Origin: Stenogyne calaminthoides
Lineage: Eukaryota; Streptophyta; Magnoliopsida; Lamiales; Lamiaceae
Direction: 5' to 3'
Assembly (NCBI GenBank): GCA_037126765.1
Contig: JBBCBC010000026.1
Span: 31,543,698 to 31,607,697 of the forward strand
DNA length: 64,000 nt
Shown piece after piece: positions 1-9,997 of the stretch. The notes under the pieces were generated by a model that had not been told where the DNA came from, ran no database searches, and was given only the letters and a program-made list of their open reading frames with translations. Position 1 is the first letter of the stretch; every line of letters starts with the position of its first letter. Position numbers and translations under genes: made by a program.

Positions 1-953
1 AGTTAATGATTTAAGCCGATTCACATAAGTGTTACTCTTCTTCTCGATATATACTTTGATAGAGTACAAAACAATGTCCTATAACTTTAATACATTAAAT
101 ATAATTAATATTTACCATATATTTTTTGTTTAAATAGCCTCACTTTTTACTCTTAACCCTTTGCAAACCATCAAACGGCAAATTTTGGTCAATTCAACTA
201 CAAAAAATGAAAAATATTAATTTATTAAATTGATTAAGACATTTCAAATGGTTGTATATATTTTCCAACTTGACTGTTGACTCCCATTCCATAATAAACT
301 CATCATCAATGAACTCATATTGATATATTAAAATAAAGATTAATTAGTATCAAATTGAAACATGTAGTACAATAATATTAATTTCCAACTTGCAACTTGT
401 ATTAATTTTTTTTTTATATCTGATTACAACTTAATTGTATTATTTTAATTTTGTGTTATTTTTTCACCACACGCATCACAAATTTACAGAAAAAATATCA
501 CAAAAGTAGAGTTTATGTCGTGATTGGATTAAAAAGATTATACATATTACAAGTTGAAAAAAAGAAGTATAAATTGCAATGTGATATATATAGTCTAAAA
601 ATAATATTGCTAGTATGCAAGATGTATATAGTAGAGCCAAGTTTGGATGTCATAAATTTATTTTTAAATTTTGTTATTAAGTATAATGAAGATGAAGATT
701 GATCATCTTTTTTAGTAATAATTAATTAATTTTTTTATCGAAGATAATGATTAATTAAAATTACTACCCTCAACTTTTTCAAATTAAGGATTTTTAGATT
801 TAAAAAATACCATAACTTCATACTAAGAATAAACAGGAGGGAGAGGCACAAGGCGGTAACGTCGGCGGTATATTTTCCAATAAAGGAAAATATAATAATA
901 ATATTTTTTAGAAAAAAAAAATAGCGAGTGAGTGAGAGAGCAAAACGGTTGAG
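1..953. other. AT-rich upstream intergenic region
   Basis: Very AT-rich sequence with no reading frame that resembles a known protein. It serves as the upstream region of the cytidylyltransferase gene that starts at 954. The last 100 bases before the ATG include a purine-rich leader (gagtgagtgagagagcaaaa). No clear transposon ends were seen. Confidence 0.6.
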
Positions 954-3546
954 ATGGGAGATGGAAAACCAGAGGAGCACAACCATGCCACCATAACCGC
1001 CGCTGCCGCTGCCGCCACCAATAACGACGGCGTTAGCACCACCGCCGACTCTTCTTCCTTGCCCGATCGTCCTATACGCGTCTACGCCGATGGGATCTAC
1101 GATCTCTTCCACTTCGGCCATGCTCGCTCCCTCGAACAAGCCAAAAAGCTGTGCGTTCTTTTCCTTGTTCATCCTATATTTCAATTTTAGGTTTTCGTCT
1201 TTTAATTTTGCATTTCGCGTACAAATTGAGATTATGAATGATGTTAGCAGAGCTGGTATTGAGATTTGCATCGGGATGGTTTAAAATAATGGTGTTGATT
1301 GGAATTCTAATTTCAAATTTGGTGGCATTTTCATTAATTCCAGTTCCTATTTGTTGGAAATATGCAATGCTTTCTAAATTTTTATTTGTTATATTTTTGG
1401 TCATATGAAATTCTGTTACTCATATTGTTATTGTTGTTGATTGAGAGAGTGTGAAGGATCATGTTTTGCTTTATTTGTAACTGCGCCTGTGTTGAATTTT
1501 TGTGATGAGGTTGATCTTAAATCATGAATTGTGTGATTACCTACTCAGCTTGTTAATTTCCTGAGCCCAAACAGTCCTTATGGCTATGGTTTAAAATCGT
1601 TTTATCTTTCGTCGTTTTTTAGTTGAGGTGCTGATACCTTCTTTATGTAATGTAATGATATGTATCTATTGTAGGTTCCCTAATGCATATTTGTTGGTCG
1701 GGTGCTGCAACGATCAGACTACACATAAGTACAAGGGAAAGACTGTTATGACTGCAGCTGAACGTTACGAGTCACTTCGTCATTGCAAGTGTGCTTCTAC
1801 TCTTCAACACTTTGTGTTTGTGTTGTCTGCATGTCTAGATCACTTGTTGACACTTAACGAATTTAGATACCGTATTACAGTTTCAAACATGAGCTGTACT
1901 ACATTCTTATGCTTCTTCAATATGTGAGAATTCGTAGTTAGATTAAGTCCTGTTAAGATAATTGATTGATTATGATTGGCGATGCAACATTATGAATTGT
2001 AGAAGACTATCAGCTCAGGAAATAGTTTGTTACTTTTTAACACATTTTACTTGTAATTCATGTAGCTTTACTTTTCTGCAGGTGGGTTGATGAGGTTATT
2101 CCCGATGCCCCGTGGGTGATAAATCAAGAATTCCTTGACAAACACCAAATCGATTATGTCGCTCATGATTCTCTTCCGTAAGGGCTTCTCATCTTGATAC
2201 ATTTTTTCTCACAATTGAAGTATGGATAACGTTAATGCATGAAATAGTTGATATAGGAATAGTGGTGCCTTTTGAATTCTAATATCAAATTTGTCAGGGA
2301 TTACAATTTCTTTCAATTCTCAAACTACTGAGGTTTGTTTGCAAAAACTTTTTATCAGCACTTCTCCAATATCTTTCATGATTGTACTTGAAACTAATTT
2401 TGAATTTATTCTTATCTTGCCTTTTTTAATTATCAACAGTTCTACTAGTGCATTTAACGGGTGGCCTCATTCTGATGTTCTGAAAACCATATAAATTTGG
2501 TCTGCTTTAAATATGATTGAACTTCCAGTAACAGAGCATTTACACCCCTAGGGGGATGTAACCTTCTTTTGCAGTTATGCAGATGCAAGTGGAGCTGGAA
2601 ATGATGTTTATGAATTTGTAAGCACTGCACTCTATATATCACACAATTCTTCGTTTCCATCGTATAGGTGTCATTGCTTAATGTATTCTAGGACTTGGAG
2701 ACACCTAATGATCATAGGTTATCTTACTCTTAATGTAGGTGAAAGCTGTGGGACGATTTAAGGAGACTAAAAGAACTGATGGAATTTCAACGTCAGATGT
2801 CATTATGAGGGTTGTGAAGGATTACAACCAATATGTTATGCGTAATTTGGATCGTGGATATTCAAGAAAGGATCTTAATGTTAGCTATGTCAAGGTCTAT
2901 CTTCTTTTTCTCCTCAAGTCATCCATTGATTTCATGGTGCTAGTTTTCAGTAAGGCCGATGCTTTAATATTTTACCTCGATTGGACAGGAAAAGCGACTA
3001 AGAGTGAACATGAGACTGAAGAAGTTTCAAGAGAAAGTCAAGGAGCAACAAGAAAAAGTCGGGGAGAAGGTTGAGTTTCTTCTAATGGAATTGTTCAATT
3101 AATATCCATTTGTATACTTGGTTCATTTTAAGTCATTGAATTTTCAGATACAAACTGTTGCAAAAACAGCTGGGATGCATCCCGATATTTGGGTAGAAAA
3201 TGCTGATCGATGGGTTGCTGGATTTCTTGAAATGTTCGAAGAAGGTTGCCATAAGATGGTGAGCTAGTGTTACGATATGGATACGTAAGCCTGTACAACA
3301 GTTTCTGCATTTCACCTTAATCTTGTGTGCCAATTTTCTCAGGGAACTGCCATTAGAGACCGAATTCAAGAGAGTTTAAGAGGACAACAGGACAAAACAT
3401 TGCTTCCGAATGGCCATGAGACTAGTAGTGACAATGATGATATGGACGACGAAGAAGAAGACGATGAAGATGAAGATGTGTACTACTATGATGACGAAGA
3501 CTTTAATGATGATGAATACTATGACAGTGATGGGAGGAATTGCTAG
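954..3546 (+). CDS. CCT: Choline-phosphate cytidylyltransferase (CTP:phosphocholine cytidylyltransferase)
   Basis: Makes CDP-choline from CTP and phosphocholine, the regulated step of the Kennedy pathway to phosphatidylcholine. It acts in cytosol/nucleus and on membranes. Eight exons fit GT-AG rules and keep one frame: 954-1150, 1675-1788, 2082-2177, 2575-2617, 2739-2894, 2989-3069, 3148-3258, 3343-3546, giving 333 aa, the usual plant length. Visible family marks are YADGIYDLFHFGHARS with the nucleotide-binding HxGH at residues 53-56, the conserved CCND segment in exon 2, and RTDGISTS at about 162-169, followed by the basic amphipathic helix region (KRLRVNMRLKKFQEKVKEQQ) expected to bind membrane. 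The N-terminus has an Ala run. The last exon ends in a strongly acidic Asp/Glu/Tyr tail. The start is the first ATG ahead of the conserved fold. The 3' end converges with the UGT gene, under 300 bases away. Confidence 0.96.
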
Positions 3547-3845
3547 CTGCAATTGCTGAAACTGTGCAGAGTATTGTAGTTTTTTTTTGTTTTTTAAGTA
3601 TTAGTTTCCACTGTCTGTGTTTCAACCTGTTTGGGTTATTTATGTAGGGGTCATAAATAAATTAAACTACCTGCTAATATTGGTCGCTAGAAGTTCTTTA
3701 GGTAAGTAAAACGAGCCAAGTCTGGATCTAAATGTATATTTTTTGTTTGATAAGTTCAAAATTCAGCTATGCATAAGTAGATGCTAACAGATGCCCCAAA
3801 ATGAATCATGTATTAAATTAAGATGCATTCTGCCTTATATAAAAA
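3547..3845. other. Short convergent intergenic spacer
   Basis: Only 299 bases separate the stop codon of the + strand cytidylyltransferase from the stop codon of the - strand glycosyltransferase, so this holds both 3'UTRs. AATAAA-like words occur at about 3653-3660 on +. No separate gene was seen. Confidence 0.6.
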
Positions 3846-5212
3846 TTAGGAGGTGGAAACATTGGTCAATATATCATCAATCAATCTCTTAAAAGAAACA
3901 TAAGAAGATCCACCTTCAACCACACTCAATCTACTCTTGTCCTTCATCTCCTTCACTTTCTTCCTCACCTCACTCCCACTCTCCATCACCTCCCTGACCC
4001 CTCTCTCCACCTCCGCCGCCACCACCGCCCCATCCCCGCTCCTCTCATGGTACCTCAGAGTGATCTCCACCGCCAACCCCAGCTCCCGCACCAGCTGAAA
4101 GGCATTCATATGCTGCTCCGCATGCAACGGCCACGTCGCAATCGGAACACCACACCACAAGCTCTCCAGCACCGAGTTCCACCCGCAGTGCGACACGAAC
4201 CCACCCACCGCCGTGTGCGACAGCACGCGTAACTGAGGTATCCACCCTGTCACTTTTCCGACATCACCTGTCCTTTCAAGAAAACCATCCGGAAGAACTT
4301 CCCCGTAACTCGAATACTCACTCGGAAAGCTCGCCTTCTGGCTTTCTGGCGCCTGACGCCGGAGCGACCAAAGGAACTTCTGGCCGCTCCGTTCAAGCCC
4401 CACCGCCACCTCCTTAATCTGTGCCTCACTCAAACTCCCCTGGCTACCAAAACACACCACCACCACCGATTCCGAAGGCTGATCATCCAACCACCGGAAA
4501 CACTCTGCTCCTCCATCACCAGAACGATCAATCACCGGGCCCTGATTCAAAATCGGGCCAACAGGGTACACCGGAGGGATTGGTGGTTCCAATCCAGCCA
4601 ATGAATCCAATGCATGAGTCTCCAAGTCATCAAAAGAATTTACAATCACCCCCTTTGCTTTCCTATAATCACGGCTGTACTGAAGAAACCTGTTCCGCCA
4701 CTGATGCCTGTCCACAAGAACCAGAGACAGGACATCCGGCGGAACAGGTTTGGCATAACTCGGTATCAGCAACTCGGAGTCCGAGTTCCTCAACTCGGAC
4801 ACATCCTGGTTATGTTCATCATGCAAACTCTGGCAATGGAGCATTGCGCCGAGGAAACTGGCGGGAGAAGGGTAGAACACGTAGGCGGGGATACTGAACT
4901 CCTCCGCCACGTGGATCATGGAGGTGCACAACATGTCCACCACAACGGCCACCACGTTCGGGCGGCGTGACCGGAGAAAGTCGGCAACATTTCGGCGTTG
5001 ACTCAGGACTAGACTGTGAGTGAAGAATCCACGGGTTTTGGTGCTCCAATCGGGCCCTGGTTCGGTTTGGGGGAGCTCGAAGAAGTTGACACGTGGGGCG
5101 GCGGAAGCTCCGCCGGAGGAGGCGGCGCAGAGTAAGTCGGAGAAGGATCTTGTGACGGTGTCGATGTAGTCAGGGAGCTTCATTATCAGGACCGTTACGG
5201 AAATGGTTTTAC
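3846..5212 (-). CDS. UDP-glycosyltransferase, UGT71-type (exon 2 of 2)
   Basis: Main exon of a family 1 plant glycosyltransferase that moves a sugar from a UDP-sugar to a small lipophilic acceptor such as a flavonoid or phenylpropanoid; acceptor unknown. It carries SVTVLIMKLP typical of UGT71, the catalytic Asp (VVVDML, about residue 126 of the 488-aa product), and the full 44-residue PSPG sugar-donor box at about 357-400, from WIPQ through HCGWNSVLE to HAEQ. The exon begins right after an acceptor (gcaatacag on -). It continues exon 1 at 7938-8037 in frame (one base left over there, two supplied here). The exon also reads open for 16 more bases to an ATG at 5228, but that start would give a 460-aa protein without the catalytic His, so I reject it. 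Probably functional. Confidence 0.9.
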
Positions 5213-5870
5213 CTGTATTGCATGGCATGTATACAAATTATTTATCAATAATTTAAAAACGAATGATATAATCTGTTCCATTTTCAGTGTTTCACTTCAT
5301 GTTCCATATTGTGGATGTATGACAAGTAGAAATTAAAATATTATCCAATGACCCACCATAATCTGGGTTCATGTGTTAAAGATTCAGAAGTGAGATATAT
5401 TTGAAACATGAAAAAATGACACAGATGAATGAAACTGAATTTAACCATTCTGTTTTTAATACAAATTTGCTGTTAATTACTCTATTTGTTACCTTAATTC
5501 AACATTTTTTTTTAATGGTAATAAAGCAATTTAATATTGTTTTTTAATTTAAAGTTCAAACATCTAAATATTATACAATATATCATTATTTTTTTTCTAT
5601 TAAAATTAATTTTATCTCATTTAATTTAATTTACACAAATGTAATTAATTTATCTTTAAACTCTCATTAAAAAATAATTTTATTCTTTTATTAATATTAA
5701 TAAAAATGAGATTAGGAGTACATATCAGTACCCTATTGTTTGTTCAATTATGATTCAAATTGATTGCTTGTGTAATGTAGCTCTAAAAATATAGTAACCA
5801 AAACTAGAATGTAAAATAGTCGAGCTCGTGAGTTCATGAACACATAGCATTTAATGTTTATTTAAAATGT

Positions 5871-6151
5871 TACTCTCTCCATTTTTATAATAAATATTCT
5901 TTTAATTATTTTTTGTCCAATATTAAATGACATTTTGGTCTTTCTGTTTTCACCTTTTCTTTTAATTGTGTTCTTGTTCTACTTTTAACTTTAAAAAATA
6001 CTCTTTATTTTTAATTTGTCTTTATTAAATCATGAAAGTTGGTAAAAAGACCCTTCATTAAATAAGGGCAAATTTATTAATACATTTTTTTTTTAATTTT
6101 ACAAAATAAAAAAGAAGCTAAAAAGACGCTTATTATAAAATAGATGGAGTA
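5871..6151. mobile_element. Stowaway-like MITE
   Basis: The ends are imperfect inverted repeats: tactctctccatttttat at the left and, reverse-complemented, tactccatctattttataa at the right. Length about 280 bases, AT-rich interior, no coding capacity. TA target site implied at the ends. It lies in the UGT intron. Confidence 0.7.
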
Positions 6152-6249
6152 TTAAACTTTCAAATTCATGTTTAACCTGAACAATGATGATTAATTTTAA
6201 TGTATTTTTAGTGTTTATGGTAATTGTTTAGTTCTCTAATGTTTAATGC

Positions 6250-6508
6250 TACTATTCCCTCTATCCCTATCATATAGGTTTTTTTTTTTTTTTTTTTATA
6301 AATGTTCCAATTATATGTTTATTTTTATATAGTGTCATTTTTTCTAATTCATTTATTAATATAATTTCATGCATTAATTACATTGGAAATTATATCATCT
6401 ATTAAATTGGGTTAGAGATTTTACTTGTCCAGTTTATTTTTTCAATACAATTTTTAATATTTTATGAAAAATCAAATAATTCTATATAATTGAGATGGAG
6501 AGAGTATT
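6250..6508. mobile_element. Stowaway-like MITE
   Basis: The left end tactattccctctatccct matches the reverse complement of the right end (ttgagatggagagagta). About 260 bases, non-coding, inside the UGT intron. Confidence 0.6.
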
Positions 6509-7937
6509 ATTTTATTAACTTGGTACCAAGATTTTTTTTCGATAAATTGTACCAAGAGTATTAAAATGTACATTTATAAATGAACAGAAAAAATAATTAG
6601 TTTCCACTTATTTATTTATGATGATTGATTTAATACCCAATTTAATACAAGCTTGATCTATCTCCATTTTGATACAAACAAGATTGATTGACTCCTTTTT
6701 TTTTTTTCCAAAGTCAGTGAGCTTAAATATTTTCATTGCACGAACAATCATTGACAGGAAGTCCAAACACGAGGGTCTATTAGGACGTATACTTTTGTTT
6801 TTAAATGCTCAAATTGACATATATTAAGATTGGTTGTTCAATTTGACCTTACAACAAAAAAATATAATTTTAAAGAAGTGATTAAAATTAGTGATTACAA
6901 AAAAAGTGATTAATTAATAGTAGAAGTTGATAGTGTTCGTAAGAAAATTAAAAAAAAAATTGATAGTGTTTGCATAAAAAGTTAAAAGTTTTAAAAAAAG
7001 ATTAATAAGCTACTAAAAACATCATCTTTGAAGTTTATAACTTATAACTTATGAGAACTTATTTAAATTATTAAAAGAAAAATAAAACACTTCAAATTAC
7101 TTTTGCACACAATTCTATGTGACTATAATCACTTGTAAATTATTAATCATTTTAACTCTAGTGTGTGGATTAACGAAGCTTTACAACTTTATTCCACGCC
7201 AGATTTCACGTGTTTCACCAATCTCAAGGTTATTTAACCCTAAAAATTAAAGGTTTTGTTATAGTAGTACTTAATTTTAATCCTTATCAATATTTTACAT
7301 TATAAATTATACCCAATCATTATAAATGTGTACTTATAAAATTTAAAATTATATATTAAAAGTTTCATTTTGAAATAAACACAACATAATTATAGCAACA
7401 TAATACAAATTAAAATAAAAATGATAAAAATAAGAATTAAATTTTAAATTAATTAAAAAATAAAAAAATTACAAAAAATAGGTTTAACCAGTTTTCCAAT
7501 TTTGATCAATGTTTTCGATTTTGGCTGATTTTTTCCGATTCAACCATAAAAACAATTTTTTTTAGAGTAATCGGATCGGTACCCGATTCAACCCGGTTAT
7601 GAATATAGTGGGATCTGGTATGAGAAAAACTTAAACAAAATCTCAAATGTGCATTTTCTTTTTCAATATCTCATTACTATATATTCGAGTTTGCAGTATA
7701 ACATCACTAGGATCGATCGATGTTCACATATTGTATTCATATAATATTTTAGTTTATGTTCTTATCCGATGGACCTGTTTACTTATTTATCACCTCAACA
7801 AATTAACCTATGATGCAATTAAAACTGAAGAAGGTGAACTAAACCTCCTAAAATCACTTCAAAATACTAAGTAATTAATTAGCAATAAGGTGTAGATAAG
7901 TAGAAGAAATTAAATAATAATGAAGAAATATAGATAC

Positions 7938-8037
7938 CAGGAGGAAGATGGTTTTGATGGTGTAAGATGAGGTTTGCAAACTCCACGATCTGCACGTGCC
8001 CCATCACTGGCCATGGGATCAACACCAACTCCCCCAT
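7938..8037 (-). CDS. UDP-glycosyltransferase, UGT71-type (exon 1 of 2, catalytic His)
   Basis: Read on the minus strand from an ATG at 8037, this 100-base exon encodes ELVLIPWPVMGHVQIVEF followed by ANLILHHQNHLPP. This is the canonical UGT N-terminus (hydrophobic first strand, then the GH that holds the catalytic base, here His14). It ends at a GT donor with one base left over and joins the main exon at 5212 to continue as GKTISVTVLIMKLP, giving a 488-aa product. The N-terminus found here is exactly the part missing from the long reading frame at 3846-5228. A CT-rich stretch (8039-8058) and a TATA-like box lie just upstream. Confidence 0.88.
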
Positions 8038-8087
8038 CTCTCTCTCTCTCTAAACCAATAATGCAACAAATACTTCATAAACTAACC

Positions 8088-8099
8088 TTATATATAATA
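8088..8099 (-). promoter_or_regulatory. TATA-like box of the UGT gene
   Basis: On the minus strand ATTATATATAAG lies about 50-60 bases before the ATG at 8037, with a CT-rich leader between them, as in many plant promoters. Position and composition only; the transcription start is not visible. Confidence 0.4.
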
Positions 8100-8923
8100 A
8101 TGAAGAAATATATAGGCCTGAATTTAATTATTATTGACCTACTATTGACATATAAAATGTCGAAATTACCGGTTCTATTCTTTCTTTTCCTACTGAAATT
8201 AGTTGATACACCCCGTCCAGAAATAAAGAAAGATGACGCAGTATGAACAGAAAAATTGCAAGATGTGAATTTTTTTTAAAAACAACAAATTAGATATTTG
8301 ATTAGGAAAATAAAATTTTGTTGAGATCTCTACTCTAAATTTGTTTGGGGAAAAAATGGGTGTGCATAATTTTTTATTGGTGTGCAGAATTTTTTTTACG
8401 GGTGTACATAATTTTTAAATAAATTGACAGATGATTAAAAAATGATTAAAAAAAAATAGGGTTGTGCAGAATTTTTTGACTAATATTTAGAAAATCAATT
8501 AAATAAAATTACAGTTAATTAAAAAAATTAATAAAATTTAAAATTTGAAATATGCATATTTTTTTGCTAATATTTTATTTTTGAAAAAAAAAATAAAAGT
8601 GCAAATAAATAAAAAAATTCAGTAAAATTTAAAATCCAAAAATCTACATATGATTTTATACATAAGGGCAAATTAGACATTTTAATTCAATTTTAGCACA
8701 TTAGAGTAAGAATTAAAAAGTACTAGACCTTAGAGTAATGTGCTTTATAAATAGCACCTAATAGTAATTGCCAAAAAAAAAATCTAGGGAAAGGGACTAA
8801 AATTGATATTAAAAGCACTAAAATTGATAGTCTTAATTTAATGGGCTATTTGTGAAGAGGGACAAATTTACATAACTATACATGATTTTTTTCTCTCTCA
8901 ATACACTTGAAAACTTAAAGAAA

Positions 8924-9133
8924 TACTTCCCCCGTCCCAATATTACTTGAACATTAATTAATTGTCTTATTTGAAAGTCTCAATATTATTTGAATATTTC
9001 CAAAATGGAAACAAACATAATATTAATACACTCACAACACCCTTATTTTATTTCACTCAAGCCCACTAAAATCCATTTTACTTGGTTTACGTGTTATTTT
9101 CAGTGTTTAAGTCCCCATGGGACAAAAGGAGTA
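8924..9133. mobile_element. Stowaway-like MITE, family shared with 36871-37064
   Basis: The left end tacttcccccgtcccaatat and right end (catgggacaaaaggagta) are imperfect inverted repeats. The interior words aaatggaaacaaacataata and cacaacacccttattttatt recur reverse-complemented at 36871-37064, which proves a repeat family rather than chance. About 210 bases, non-coding. Confidence 0.8.
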
Positions 9134-9202
9134 CATCATAATTATTCATATAAATAATACCCAAAATTTCATTTTTAATCATATCCTCCGTTTCAAGAAA
9201 AA

Positions 9203-9458
9203 AGAGTTGGTGTGCTGTGAAACTTGTTCACCGTGAAATTGATTTTTTTTTATAGGCATACTCTTTAGTAATATAAGTCACACATATCTTCAGTTATCAC
9301 TACGATACTCTCTGTTATAATATAAGTCACACCCTTCACTTTTATGAGTAGTACTCTTTATAGTAAAATGTTACACCATTTATAATAAAAAGCCACGCTA
9401 TTTAGTAATATAAGTCACACTCCTTAATCAATTTCACCGTGAAATTTATTCACCCTAC
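9203..9458 (-). repeat. Short interspersed element with 22-bp internal units (copy A)
   Basis: Read on the minus strand, it has palindromic words built on TTTCACGGTGAA at both ends and an interior of units of about 22 bases resembling AAGRGTGTGACTTATATTAC. The unit order matches the copy at 35811-36073, so this is one transposed family, not an independent simple repeat. No coding capacity. Confidence 0.75.
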
Positions 9459-9628
9459 ATTTGCCAAAAAAAAAAGTATTTCAACGTTCTGTGTTTTTAG
9501 TTATCATGTATTTAATAGAAGAGAAGGATACGCAGGCGCACATATTTGATATTGTTTTGAAATATTGATCTGTGGATGTAATTATTAAAAACCCAAAATT
9601 TTCGGATACATTTATGAATTATCCATTT

Positions 9629-9867
9629 AGGGTGTGTTTTGAAACATTTAGAACATGTTTTGAAACACTTAAAATAGCTTTCAGAAGCACTTATTTTCAA
9701 AGCTCCCTCTCACAGCTTTTGAAAATAAGTATTTCTGAAAGCTGTTTTAAGTGTTTCAAAACACACCCTTAAAAACATCTTGGAAGTAAGACTTATTTTT
9801 TTGTGTGAGAGTTTTTTGAAAATAAGTCTTTCGAATCTGCTTTTTAAGTGTTTCAAAACACCCCCTA
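9629..9867. mobile_element. hAT-like MITE / palindromic repeat
   Basis: Bases 9629-9770 form a long inverted repeat: agggtgtgttttgaaaca at the left end pairs with tgtttcaaaacacaccctt at the right. A related half copy continues to 9867 and ends tttcaaaacacccccta. The (A)GGGTGTG end is hAT-like. It could fold into a hairpin. No coding. Confidence 0.65.
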
Positions 9868-9997
9868 AATATATTAATAATTACTGAATCTAGCTAGCTA
9901 CGTCCCCCGATCTCTATAAATGGAACCAAAATTCTATTTGCATGGCAACATCTATATATATGTTTACAGATTTGGATAATCCTTCATTAGATCTAAA

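Larger units (their letters stand above)
5213..7937 (-). other. 2.7-kb intron of the UGT gene, filled with MITEs
   Basis: Intron between the two coding exons of the glycosyltransferase. The donor on - is ctcctg|gtatct at 7937 and the acceptor is aatacag| at 5213. It is AT-rich, holds at least two MITE-like elements (5871-6151 and 6250-6508), and has no coding signal of its own. A reading frame at 7647-7874 has no recognisable content. Confidence 0.75.
8100..9997. other. Divergent intergenic region between UGT and MATE genes
   Basis: About 1.9 kb of AT-rich sequence shared as upstream region by the leftward UGT gene and the rightward MATE gene. It is largely occupied by short non-autonomous elements, annotated separately: 8924-9133, 9203-9458 and 9629-9867. 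The first 800 bases hold repeated words such as gtgtgcagaatttttt and gtgtgcataa, with no gene. Confidence 0.6.

Noticed and set aside
451..702. 83-residue frame upstream of the CCT gene
   Set aside because: AT-rich random frame with no family features. Same for 7647-7874 and 9572-9772.
4047..5049. Several frames opposite or overlapping the UGT exon
   Set aside because: Shadows produced by GC-rich coding sequence. They have no homology-like features and no separate splice or promoter context.
3846..5228. Reading the UGT frame as a complete single-exon gene or as a 5'-truncated pseudogene
   Set aside because: The missing N-terminal part, with matching splice phase, exists at 7938-8037. The ATG at 5228 lies 16 bases inside the intron side of a good acceptor.
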